Positions 1 through 6,070 are shown, counted from the stretch's first letter. The stretch: 8,985 nt of DNA from Firmicutes bacterium UBA3941 (GCA_002385665.1 DGDX01000103.1:1-8985); one strand, 5' to 3'. Notes: generated by a model from the sequence alone, not told the origin. Numbers and translations are program-made.

Positions 1-19
1 AGATGTGTATAAGAGACAG
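1..19 (+). other. Tn5/Nextera mosaic-end adapter (library artefact)
   Basis: The first 19 bases read AGATGTGTATAAGAGACAG. This is exactly the Tn5 transposase mosaic end used in Nextera sequencing libraries. It joins directly to the interior of a tRNA gene at base 20, so it is not native DNA. It was left in by incomplete read trimming, and genuine genomic sequence starts at base 20. Confidence 0.96.
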
Positions 20-67
20 CGTTACCGCCGTGAAAGGGCGGTGTCTTAACCACTTGACCAAGGGGCC
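20..67 (-). tRNA. tRNA-Glu(UUC), 3' part missing
   Basis: Read on the minus strand from base 67, the sequence begins GGCCCCTTGGTCAAG, which is the acceptor strand and D-arm start of bacterial tRNA-Glu. An anticodon arm follows with a 5-bp stem (37-41 pairing with 25-29) and the 7-base loop CTTTCAC. The anticodon UUC is the complement of 32-34. The sequence stops just after the anticodon arm, where the adapter begins, so the variable loop, T-arm and 3' acceptor strand are missing. This is a broken assembly end and not a pseudogene. It lies 20 bp downstream of tRNA-Pro on the same strand and is probably co-transcribed with it. Confidence 0.9.
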
Positions 68-87
68 ACATAAGGATAATTCTTATA

Positions 88-164
88 TGGTCGGGGTGGA
101 GGGATTTGAACCCCCGGCCCCATGCTCCCAAAGCACGTGCGCTTCCAAACTGCGCCACACCCCG
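88..164 (-). tRNA. tRNA-Pro(UGG) with encoded CCA
   Basis: The minus strand from base 164 starts CGGGGTG. This pairs with CACCCCG (92-98) to form the 7-bp acceptor stem. The D-arm is GGCGCAGTTTGGAAGCGC. The anticodon stem CGTGC/GCATG encloses the loop TTTGGGA with anticodon UGG, and the T-arm contains GGTTCAAATCC. The discriminator A is at 91 and a genomically encoded CCA occupies 90-88. All arms are intact, so the gene looks functional. It is the first gene of a tRNA cluster read away from the sigma factor operon. Confidence 0.95.
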
Positions 165-190
165 ATCTATTATTTCGGGCGACGAATAAT

Positions 191-219
191 ACTATACAAT
201 ATTTTAATATTACTGTCAA
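191..219 (-). promoter_or_regulatory. Housekeeping (SigA-type) promoter of the tRNA cluster
   Basis: On the minus strand there is a perfect -35 TTGACA (complement of 214-219), a 17-base spacer (197-213) and a -10 TATAGT (complement of 191-196). Transcription should start near 184, about 20 bases before tRNA-Pro. Near-consensus hexamers at ideal spacing are typical of strongly expressed tRNA operons. Confidence 0.88.
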
Positions 220-301
220 GTGAAATAATGCAAAATTATTTTATCGTGATTTAAGATTATTTTTAACGACTACTTTACCTATCCGGACAAAGGCTTGGAG
301 G

Positions 302-327
302 TGTTAATATTCGGCCATTATGGGTAT
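302..327 (+). promoter_or_regulatory. Candidate SigB-type promoter of the sigma operon
   Basis: The hexamer TGTTAA (302-307) is followed by a 14-base spacer and GGGTAT (322-327). The known general-stress SigB consensus in Bacillus is GTTTAA, about 13-15 bases, then GGGWAW. The -10 matches perfectly and the -35 matches at its last four bases. It lies about 180 bases before the antagonist gene. An autoregulated promoter in this position is common for partner-switching sigma operons. A chance match is possible in AT-rich DNA. Confidence 0.45.
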
Positions 328-388
328 TATAATATATTATCTCAATACAGCCAATTATATTCAATATAAAACATTTTTTTTGATTTTA

Positions 389-397
389 TGTTATAAT
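389..397 (+). promoter_or_regulatory. Candidate extended -10 promoter of the sigma operon
   Basis: TGTTATAAT gives a perfect TATAAT (392-397) with the TGn extension directly before it (389-391). There is no good -35 at 16-18 bases upstream (AAACAT at 369-374), but extended -10 promoters can work without one. Transcription would start near 404, leaving a leader of about 100 bases before the antagonist gene. It could supply basal expression alongside the SigB-like site upstream. Confidence 0.5.
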
Positions 398-507
398 ATG
401 ATTATTAGCCTAAGTATAAAATTAATGAATATATAGACCGCAGATGATGGACAAGTGTATGTTATCTTTGATAAATAGTATGAGTAATAAATGGGAGGGA
501 AATTAAT

Positions 508-834
508 ATGGTACTGGGTGAAAGATTCGATGCTACAACTAAAACATGGTACATATCCTTAGACGGCGAAATTGATATCTACAATGCACCTGAATTCAAG
601 GAAAGGCTACACCAATTAATACAACGTCACTCGGGTAATTTTGTCCTAGATTGTGGTGGCTTGAACTACATTGACAGTACTGGATTAGGTGTGTTAATCA
701 GCGCCTTACGACGGGTAAAGGAGTACGACGGAGAAATTAAAATTCAAAACTTGAAACCATATATTAGGAAGATCTTCGTGATTACGGGTTTGGACAAAAT
801 TTTTACTATAGAGGTGGGTAACAATGAACAGTGA
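508..834 (+). CDS. rsbV: Anti-sigma factor antagonist, STAS domain (RsbV/SpoIIAA family)
   Basis: A 108-residue single-domain STAS protein, normal for the family. It would bind the anti-sigma factor when unphosphorylated and so release the sigma factor. The hallmark motif DSTGLG is at 56-61; Ser57 corresponds to the serine phosphorylated in RsbV and SpoIIAA. The N-terminal strand ends in the typical DGEIDIYNA (19-27), and ITGL near residue 92 is also typical. The motif and the neighbouring sigma gene favour an RsbV-like stress antagonist over the sporulation protein SpoIIAA, but this is not certain. GGGAGGGA (493-500) lies 7 bases before the ATG and supports the start. The last 11 bases overlap the next gene, so translation is probably coupled. 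Because the phospho-acceptor is kept, some kinase should act on it, although the adjacent RsbW-like protein looks inactive. Confidence 0.88.
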   Translation: MVLGERFDATTKTWYISLDGEIDIYNAPEFKERLHQLIQRHSGNFVLDCGGLNYIDSTGLGVLISALRRVKEYDGEIKIQNLKPYIRKIFVITGLDKIFTIEVGNNEQ

Positions 835-1216
835 TTTAATAACATTGTCTGTTCCCGCCAAACCAGAATACGTTATGATCACCAGACTAACCAGCGCAGC
901 TGTGGCAACTAGAATAGGTTTTGATGTGGATCAGATTGAAGACATTAAGATGGCTGTTGCTGAAGCAATTATAATGATTATCAATCAACTAACCAGTCCT
1001 GATAAACTATTAGTTAGTTTCTCCCTAGAACCAAAGGTAATAGGCATCAGAATAATGGGGGAGGGGAATTGGAAAAGTAACGATATTTCTACTCATGATT
1101 TGGATCAAGCTCAACTGGGCAAATATATTCTGGGTTCTATGATGGATAAAGTGGAATATAAAATAGATAATGGCACAATACAGGCCATATTAATGCATAA
1201 AAATCTGGGGGTCTAA
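824..1216 (+). CDS. rsbW: RsbW-like anti-sigma factor with degenerate ATP-binding site
   Basis: A 130-residue protein that follows Bacillus RsbW closely near the N-terminus: VPAKPEYVMITRLT (10-23), then IEDIKMAVAEA (38-48). Glu15 and Arg21 sit where SpoIIAB uses Glu/Arg to touch sigma factor and antagonist, so the partner-binding face appears kept. The GHKL ATPase motifs are damaged. In the N box, Glu47 remains, but the Mg-binding Asn is Met51. The G1 Asp that reads adenine is Gly79 (GEGN). The G2 glycines are replaced by AQ before LG (96-99). The ATP lid is about ten residues shorter than in RsbW, which is about 160 residues long. GAGGTGGG (811-818) lies 5 bases before the ATG. The frame is open and co-transcribed with clear neighbours, so it is not an obvious pseudogene. 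I infer a binding-only anti-sigma factor; relaxed selection is the alternative. Confidence 0.82.
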   Translation: MNSDLITLSVPAKPEYVMITRLTSAAVATRIGFDVDQIEDIKMAVAEAIIMIINQLTSPDKLLVSFSLEPKVIGIRIMGEGNWKSNDISTHDLDQAQLGKYILGSMMDKVEYKIDNGTIQAILMHKNLGV

Positions 1217-1223
1217 TTGATTA

Positions 1224-1985
1224 ATGTGTGGACAGGTAAAGGATACAATAAAAACTGAAGATAAGGAAGAACTTCTTCGTAAATATTGTGAGACCCGAGA
1301 TATTGAACTTAGAAACGAGTTGGTAAACCATTATCTCTACATCGCGGAGATTATTGCGAAGAAGTTTGTAAATAGGGGAATAGAGTATGATGATTTGTTT
1401 CAGGTTGCTTCATTGGCGTTAATAAAGGCTCTTGAAAGGTTCGATATCCATAGAGGTTATAAGTTTTCTAGCTTTGCGACCCCAACAATAATAGGAGAGA
1501 TCAAAAATCATTTCCGTGATAAAAGCAGGATTATACGTTTACCTCGAAGAGAGGGTGAAATGATTAAAAAGGTTGAAGATGCCCGAACCTATTTATCAAA
1601 CCAGTTAGGCCGCAGTCCTAAAATAGAAGAGATTGGTCAATATTTAAATATCTCTTCGGAAGAGGTATTACAATTGATGGAATCTAGCTACCTAACCAAT
1701 ACTGCCTCCCTGGACTATTATATTGATGAGGATAATGAAACAGATCTGATGGCCATGATTGGACGTGAGGAAAAGAACTACTCTCGGGTTGAAGACAGGG
1801 ATATTATCGAAAAAATAATGGCCGGTTTGGGGGAGACAGAACGAAAAGTACTATACGAACGTTTCTATAATGAACGTAGCCAAAAAGAGATTGCCGAGGA
1901 AATTGGTGTTTCGCAAATGTATATATCCCGGATGGAGCGGAGGCTTCTGGAACGATTTAGATCCTATATAAAGAGGACCATATAA
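1224..1985 (+). CDS. sigB: Sigma-70 family sigma factor, SigB/SigF/SigG type
   Basis: A 253-residue group 3 sigma factor. Region 2 (about 30-100) includes EYDDLFQVASLALIKALERF (54-73), then a FSSFATPTIIGEIKNHFRDK-type stretch to 100, the core-binding and -10 recognition part. LPRRE (106-110) follows, as in SigB, and region 3 extends to about 185. Region 4 carries a helix-turn-helix, KEIAEEIGVSQMYISRMERR (221-240), for the -35 element. Length and motifs match the SigB/SigF/SigG group; the VPRR-like motif and the RsbV/RsbW-like neighbours favour SigB. The ATG is 7 bases after the previous stop. Its ribosome site, GGGGGT (1207-1212), lies inside the preceding gene at a long distance of 11 bases, so translation may depend on coupling. 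Activity is expected to be set by partner switching with the two upstream proteins. A SigF-like role cannot be fully excluded. Confidence 0.87.
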   Translation: MCGQVKDTIKTEDKEELLRKYCETRDIELRNELVNHYLYIAEIIAKKFVNRGIEYDDLFQVASLALIKALERFDIHRGYKFSSFATPTIIGEIKNHFRDKSRIIRLPRREGEMIKKVEDARTYLSNQLGRSPKIEEIGQYLNISSEEVLQLMESSYLTNTASLDYYIDEDNETDLMAMIGREEKNYSRVEDRDIIEKIMAGLGETERKVLYERFYNERSQKEIAEEIGVSQMYISRMERRLLERFRSYIKRTI

Positions 1986-2007
1986 CATATCAGCTTGTTG
2001 TATTCAT

Positions 2008-2036
2008 AGCCAATTTGCGTATTTGCTGTTTTATTT
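2008..2036 (+). terminator. Weak candidate terminator after the sigma gene
   Basis: AGCCAAT (2008-2014) pairs with ATTTGCT (2021-2027) apart from one internal C/T mismatch, around a 6-base loop. GTTTTATTT follows. The stem is short and AT-rich, so termination would be weak at best. It lies between the sigma gene and the second ATPase gene. Confidence 0.25.
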
Positions 2037-2105
2037 ATACGTAAAAGTGGTACAGATATTATAGTTGTGTTTTCGCTCATTATATGGTCTATGGAGGTAG
2101 TACTG

Positions 2106-2531
2106 ATGAGGTTGCTCTTTAAAAAGCAAATCATAGGCGACAACCCCTTTGTCGTTAGGGGTCTAATAAATGAAATGATGGCTTGTATTATGGAATGGAA
2201 TAAATTAGAAGAAGATGAATATTATGAATTCCGACTAATCTTAAATGAACTAATATCCAATGGAATCTTTCATGGAAACAAGGGCCTTTGTAACAAAAAA
2301 GTCAATGTAGCTATTGAGGAGGTAAATCCAACAACTTTGGATATTCTTATTAAGGATGAAGGCCAGGGATTCGACTACAAACGTGTGTGTCAGGGCTATC
2401 AAAGAGACGACATCTTTAAGTTGTCCGAAAGGGGCAGAGGCCTGATGCTGGTTAATGCCCTATGTAGTAAAGTCCAATTCGATGGAAATGGCAGCCATGT
2501 CAAGATTACAAAGTCAATTTGCCCCAAATAA
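2106..2531 (+). CDS. RsbW/SpoIIAB-type ATP-binding protein (intact GHKL site)
   Basis: A 141-residue protein with a single GHKL ATPase fold of the anti-sigma serine kinase class (HATPase_c_2). All motifs are intact. The N box LILNELISNGIFHGN (44-58) has Glu48, Asn52 and His56. The G1 box KDEGQGFD (83-90) has Asp84, and the G2 box SERGRGLMLV (107-116) has Gly110 and Gly112. ATG 2106 is chosen because GGAGGT (2093-2098) lies 7 bases before it. Upstream in-frame starts at 2067 (GTG) and 2091 (ATG) would place this site inside the coding sequence. The gene starts 120 bases after the sigma gene on the same strand. I infer it may phosphorylate the upstream STAS antagonist in place of the degenerate RsbW-like protein. 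It could instead serve an unlinked antagonist or sigma factor. The exact subfamily was not recognised, so no symbol is given. Confidence 0.85.
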   Translation: MRLLFKKQIIGDNPFVVRGLINEMMACIMEWNKLEEDEYYEFRLILNELISNGIFHGNKGLCNKKVNVAIEEVNPTTLDILIKDEGQGFDYKRVCQGYQRDDIFKLSERGRGLMLVNALCSKVQFDGNGSHVKITKSICPK

Positions 2532-2533
2532 TA

Positions 2534-2547
2534 GTAATACCTATTAC
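2534..2547. repeat. Short perfect palindrome GTAATA-CC-TATTAC
   Basis: Six-base arms, perfectly inverted around a CC centre, begin three bases after the stop of the ATPase gene. The loop is too small for a stable RNA hairpin and there is no T-run, so a terminator is unlikely. A dimeric-regulator site before the HlyD-like gene is possible. Chance is also plausible. Confidence 0.3.
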
Positions 2548-2580
2548 AGCCTTTTTCAAATTACGTTTATTATTAATTCA

Positions 2581-2619
2581 CTCCCTACAAAGTATTTTAA
2601 TAAATTGGGAGGATTTTTT
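2581..2619 (+). terminator. Weak candidate terminator before the HlyD-like gene
   Basis: CTCCC (2581-2585) can pair with GGGAG (2607-2611) across a 21-base loop, followed by GATTTTTTATTTT. The T-run is good. The 5-bp stem with a long loop is poor, so this is only a tentative end for the sigma/ATPase transcript. Confidence 0.22.
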
Positions 2620-2667
2620 ATTTTCATATAGAAATATTAAGTGTCATATGAAGAGGTGGAGTAGGAC

Positions 2668-3873
2668 ATGGCAAGGGGTATTGTTATCGGAGGCAGGAGG
2701 GTAAAACTTAGGTTCTTTGTTTTCTTGGTTATTACCTTAATAGCTGTATATTTTATTATCAAAATTACATCAAAGCCTCCCTTATACGATGTGGCTCAGT
2801 ATGGGGAAATAATGATTTGGGATAAATGTAAAGGCATTATCGTAAGAGAAGAGAAATCTTATTTTTCACCGAACTATGGAAAAGTGGATTTTCATATTTC
2901 GGATGGAGAGATGGTAGAAAAGGATGATCTGGTAGCTATACTTTACAAAGAAAACTATAATAAGACAATGATGGAAGACCTGTACAAAATCAAACAAAAG
3001 ATAGCTGATTATCAAAATAAGAATCTGGTACAGGATCTAATGGATGAGGATTATGATAAAGTCCAAAAAGATATACAGGGAGTACTTCGTGCTATTCAAT
3101 ACATGTCCCTTGACGGGGCAATATCAGAAATGGGAAGGTATGAATATCAGCTTAAGGAGCTCTTAAATAAGAGAAAGGATATTTTAGACAAGCGGGAGCT
3201 GTCGAATAATTATTTGGATCATTTGCTAAAACAGGAAAGGGATATGGAAGAGATCTTGGAAGAATGGAAAGTAGATATCATATCACCTGAAACTGGTTTG
3301 GTTAGCTTTAAATTAGATGGTCTGGAAGACCAGTTAAACCCAGATGTCATAGATCTTCTTACTCCTGAGCAGTACCTATCTATTATTGAGCATCAAGCTC
3401 CTGAGTATACTAATAGCGAAGCCATGGCTGGTGTACCCTTGTTTAAGGTAGTTATTTCTGATAGATGGTATATTATTTCCTTTATATCCAATCAAAATGT
3501 CCAATATAAACAAAATGATTCGGTGGAAATTCGATTGCCGGGGTTCACCGAGGATTCCCTGATAGGCAGGGTGTATAGGGTAGAGCATCTAGCGGATTCT
3601 ACACTGATCATCCTGGAAATGACTGAAGGTATTGAAAATATCCTAGGGATCCGAAATCTTCATGTAGAGATTGGTACAGCAACCCAAGGACTTATGGTAC
3701 CTAGTAATGCCATTGTTGAGAAAAAGGGTAAGACAGGTGTAAATATCCTCCTAAATGGAAAAGTGCAATATATAGAAGTTCACGTACAAGCTAAGAATAA
3801 AGAATGGGCTATAATATCAAAGATAAAAGAAACAGATGCTCTTGGGCCAAACGATAAAATATTAATGAATTAG
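2668..3873 (+). CDS. HlyD-like membrane-anchored adaptor protein
   Basis: A 401-residue protein with HlyD/membrane-fusion architecture. It has a short basic N-terminus, one membrane helix at about 14-31 (LRFFVFLVITLIAVYFII), and an exported remainder. Residues 50-90 resemble a lipoyl-like half-motif (KGIIVREEKS; GKVDFHISDGEMVEKDDLVA). A charged helical stretch of about 95-215 is probably a coiled coil. The C-terminal half is beta-rich and ends in the MVPSNAIVEKKGKTGVNILLNGK-type segment seen in adaptors (about 345-367). AGGTGGAG lies 7 bases before the ATG. No transporter ATPase, permease or outer-membrane partner is nearby. The gene leads into the yggS-sepF-yggT-divIVA cluster; my recollection is that Clostridia often carry such a gene here, of unknown role. 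A link to division or the cell envelope is inference from position. Confidence 0.75.
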   Translation: MARGIVIGGRRVKLRFFVFLVITLIAVYFIIKITSKPPLYDVAQYGEIMIWDKCKGIIVREEKSYFSPNYGKVDFHISDGEMVEKDDLVAILYKENYNKTMMEDLYKIKQKIADYQNKNLVQDLMDEDYDKVQKDIQGVLRAIQYMSLDGAISEMGRYEYQLKELLNKRKDILDKRELSNNYLDHLLKQERDMEEILEEWKVDIISPETGLVSFKLDGLEDQLNPDVIDLLTPEQYLSIIEHQAPEYTNSEAMAGVPLFKVVISDRWYIISFISNQNVQYKQNDSVEIRLPGFTEDSLIGRVYRVEHLADSTLIILEMTEGIENILGIRNLHVEIGTATQGLMVPSNAIVEKKGKTGVNILLNGKVQYIEVHVQAKNKEWAIISKIKETDALGPNDKILMN

Positions 3874-3932
3874 CTAGTAGCCTATCAATTTTGATAAGCC
3901 ATACTTTATGACAACGGGAGTGATTTATTTAA

Positions 3933-4616
3933 ATGTCTATTGCAGATAATATCCGATTATTGAAGGATAAAATAAGCAAAGCAGCCTTAAGTGTCAATAG
4001 AGATCCTGGGGAAATATCTGTGATAGCTGTCAGTAAGAATGCCTCAACACAAATGATATCCGAGGCTGTAAAAGCAGGGATCACACAATTTGGTGAAAGT
4101 AGAGTACAGGAAATGTTGAGTAAATACAGGGTTTTAGAAAAAAGTGTTGATTGGCATTTCATTGGGCCTTTACAAACCAATAAGGTTAAATATATTATAG
4201 ATAAAGTAGAACTAATACATTCTTTGGATAGAATCTCTCTGGCGAAGGAGATCAACAAAAGGGCAGAATTAAACAATAGACTAATACAGGTATTAGTACA
4301 GGTTAATCTGCCAAAAGAAAGCACCAAATCAGGCATCTATGAAGAGGACTTGCAGTCTTTTATAGAGGCATTGGCCGACTATCCATACATAAGGGTTAAA
4401 GGTTTAATGGGTATTGGGCCTAACACTACCGATGAAGAGGCTATCAGGACATGCTTCCGTCGTTTAAGGATTCACTTTGAAAATTTACGAAATAAGTCTT
4501 TCAAGCACATAGACATGGAATACCTATCTATGGGAATGTCCAACGACTATATGATCGCTATTGAAGAGGGTGCCAATATGGTTCGTGTTGGTCGGGCCAT
4601 TTTTCAAGATATCTAA
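3933..4616 (+). CDS. yggS: PLP homeostasis protein, YggS/YlmE family
   Basis: A 227-residue protein of the fold-type III alanine racemase-like family that binds pyridoxal 5'-phosphate. It helps control PLP and amino-acid pools and is not known to catalyse a reaction of its own. IAVSK (31-35) carries the Schiff-base lysine, Lys35. FGESRVQE follows at about 55-62, then WHFIGPLQTNK near 75-85. The C-terminal SMGMSNDYMIAIEEGANMVR signature (199-218) is clear, ending in VGRAIF. Length is normal. The ribosome site GGAGTGA (3917-3923) lies 9 bases upstream. It is the usual first gene before sepF in Gram-positive division clusters, with 29 bases between them. Confidence 0.95.
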   Translation: MSIADNIRLLKDKISKAALSVNRDPGEISVIAVSKNASTQMISEAVKAGITQFGESRVQEMLSKYRVLEKSVDWHFIGPLQTNKVKYIIDKVELIHSLDRISLAKEINKRAELNNRLIQVLVQVNLPKESTKSGIYEEDLQSFIEALADYPYIRVKGLMGIGPNTTDEEAIRTCFRRLRIHFENLRNKSFKHIDMEYLSMGMSNDYMIAIEEGANMVRVGRAIFQDI

Positions 4617-4645
4617 ACCACAAAAGATTTTAAAGGAGGATAATC

Positions 4646-5122
4646 ATGTCCAATAAGATTTTCAACAAGCTATTGAACATTATAGGATTGGAAGAGGATA
4701 TACTAGAGGAAGTTGAAGAAACAGCCGAAGAAAGTGATCTAAATAAAGATGACGACAAACTTATTGAACCAAATTTTTTGTCCCGGAGCAAAAAAGGAAA
4801 AGTGGTTAATATTCATACAACTTCCTATGTTAAAGTTGTGGTTTATCAGCCTCTTTCCTTTGATGACACACAAAATATTATTGATAACCTGAAAAACCGA
4901 AAGCCTATTGTAGTTAACCTAGATTCTCTCGATGCTGATTTAGCCCAAAGGGTACTAGATTTTATAAGTGGTGCCGTCTATTCCCTGGATGGAACTATTC
5001 AGAAGGTGTCAAGGGGTATCTTCGTATTGGCTCCTAGCAATGTCGATATCGTGGGGAATATACCTGATGAATTAAAGGGGAAGAGCTTTTTTACCTTATC
5101 AAGCAAAAAATCAGATGATTAG
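4646..5122 (+). CDS. sepF: Cell division protein SepF
   Basis: A 158-residue cytoplasmic protein that tethers FtsZ filaments to the membrane and helps shape the septum. The N-terminal IFNKLLNIIGL (5-15) is the expected membrane-binding amphipathic helix. An acidic, variable linker follows at about 16-50. The conserved core (about 52-140) includes KPIVVNLDSLD (86-96), AQRVLDFISGAVYSLDG (100-116) and GIFVLAPSNVDI (124-135), which form the dimer and FtsZ-binding fold. AAAGGAGG (4632-4639) lies 6 bases before the ATG, a strong site. The stop codon overlaps the ribosome site of yggT, pointing to coupled expression. Confidence 0.96.
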   Translation: MSNKIFNKLLNIIGLEEDILEEVEETAEESDLNKDDDKLIEPNFLSRSKKGKVVNIHTTSYVKVVVYQPLSFDDTQNIIDNLKNRKPIVVNLDSLDADLAQRVLDFISGAVYSLDGTIQKVSRGIFVLAPSNVDIVGNIPDELKGKSFFTLSSKKSDD

Positions 5123-5133
5123 GAGGCACCAGT

Positions 5134-5418
5134 TTGTTTGGGCATGATCAAGTTTTCAGATATTTAGTATATAGCGTTATTTGGTTTTTGAATATTTTAT
5201 CCTGGGCCATTGTTCTCAATTCCTTATTGTCTTGGATTCTGGATCCGATGCATCCAGTGAGGGCTTTTTTGGCCCGTTTTGTTGAACCTATTGTGTCTCC
5301 TTTCCGTGCTCTTACGAGCAAACTAAATACCTCAGGGTTACCCATTGATTTTTCGCCCCTATTGGCGTACTTTACATTATCTATTATAACTACCCTGTTA
5401 AGTTCGCTTTTAAGGTAA
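5134..5418 (+). CDS. yggT: YggT family membrane protein
   Basis: A 94-residue integral membrane protein with two hydrophobic helices at about 9-35 and 70-93. Between them are family motifs: DPMHPVR (37-43), EPIVSPFRAL (51-60) and PIDFSPLLAY (70-79). Its role is poorly defined; it recurs next to sepF in division clusters and is thought to act at the membrane. The start is TTG at 5134, set by AGGAGG (5121-5126) 7 bases upstream. This site overlaps the sepF stop, so an ATG further in is unlikely to be the start. In most Gram-positive clusters ylmH follows; here a 166-base gap leads directly to divIVA. Confidence 0.92.
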   Translation: MFGHDQVFRYLVYSVIWFLNILSWAIVLNSLLSWILDPMHPVRAFLARFVEPIVSPFRALTSKLNTSGLPIDFSPLLAYFTLSIITTLLSSLLR

Positions 5419-5584
5419 TTAATAAAGTGTTTACTATCTACCTAGTACAAATGAATTAATTTCCAGCAACACTGCTATTGTAAATTTATGAAATAACTAA
5501 ATTGGATCTATTTTTTATTAATAATATCGTACTGATTTTTACATATAGATTAGCCAAAAATAATGAATTAAAGGAGGGTCTAAA

Positions 5585-6070
5585 ATGGCATTGACACCTA
5601 TGGATATACATAACAAAGAATTTACAAGATCCTTTAGAGGATATGATGATGAAGAGGTTGACCGTTTTTTAGATGAAATAATCGAAGAATTTGAAAGGTT
5701 GTATAAAGAAAACATTGAGCTAAAGGAACGTCTGGGAATGTTGTCAGATCAAATTAGTAATTATAAGACCATGGAGAATACCTTAAAGGAAACCCTGGTT
5801 ACTGCTCAGAGGGCGGCCAATGATGTCCTGGAATCCGCACAGAAGAGATCAGATTTAATAATAGATGAAGCGGAGAATAAAGCCAGAAAGATAATTCAGG
5901 ACGCAAACGATAAGGTGATTGAAATAAGAAGGGAGTTTGATGAATACAGAAAACAGATTCAGGTCTTCAAGACTCGATTCAAAAGCCTACTGGAGACCCA
6001 ACTAGAAGTGATAAACCAGGAAATTCCAACATATGAAGAGATAGATGAAGATAGTCTGCCCAAGGGCTGA
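5585..6070 (+). CDS. divIVA: Septum/pole-site protein DivIVA
   Basis: A 161-residue coiled-coil protein that gathers at negatively curved membrane at the septum and poles and recruits partners. The N-terminal domain has the family start LTPMDIHNKEF (3-13) and the membrane-inserting loop SFRGYD (16-21); Phe17 and Arg18 correspond to the key lipid-contact residues. EEVDRFLDEI follows at 23-32. Residues about 30-140 are heptad-like and charged, giving the tetramer coiled coil, and the acidic tail is short. AAGGAGGG (5571-5578) lies 6 bases before the ATG. The 166 bases upstream are AT-rich and may hold a separate promoter (TTGGAT 5502-5507, 17 bases, TATCGT 5525-5530), but that match is weak. 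Confidence 0.95.
   Translation: MALTPMDIHNKEFTRSFRGYDDEEVDRFLDEIIEEFERLYKENIELKERLGMLSDQISNYKTMENTLKETLVTAQRAANDVLESAQKRSDLIIDEAENKARKIIQDANDKVIEIRREFDEYRKQIQVFKTRFKSLLETQLEVINQEIPTYEEIDEDSLPKG

Larger units (their letters stand above)
165..507. other. Divergent intergenic region, tRNA cluster / sigma operon
   Basis: About 340 bases contain no credible coding sequence. The tRNA promoter (191-219) points left. The two promoter candidates for the antagonist-anti-sigma-sigma operon (302-327 and 389-397) point right. The stretch is very AT-rich. A small perfect hairpin TTATC-TTT-GATAA (462-474) lies in the leader of the rightward operon; it has no T-run, so it is not a terminator. No riboswitch-like conservation was recognised. 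Confidence 0.7.

Noticed and set aside
1..19. End of a Tn5-type transposon
   Set aside because: Only the synthetic mosaic end is present, at the very first base and with no transposase or target duplication, so a library adapter is the better explanation.
3..254. An 83-residue reading frame on the plus strand
   Set aside because: It runs through the adapter, the antisense of both tRNAs and the tRNA promoter, so it cannot be a real gene.
508..1985. Reading the three-gene module as the sporulation operon spoIIAA-spoIIAB-sigF
   Set aside because: Gene order is the same, but the STAS motif, the VPAKPEYV-type start of the second protein and the LPRR stretch of the sigma factor look closer to RsbV-RsbW-SigB. 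SpoIIAB also needs an active kinase site, which is absent here. The SigF reading remains a minor alternative.
2519..2704. A 61-residue reading frame between the ATPase and HlyD-like genes
   Set aside because: It overlaps both neighbours, has no good ribosome site and no family resemblance. The HlyD-like start at 2668 with its AGGTGGAG site is well supported.
3883..3896. TATCAA-TT-TTGATA as a terminator after the HlyD-like gene
   Set aside because: The hairpin is made only of weak pairs with a two-base loop and lacks a T-run.
3929..4336. A 135-residue minus-strand frame
   Set aside because: It is the antisense shadow of yggS, whose protein motifs are unmistakable.
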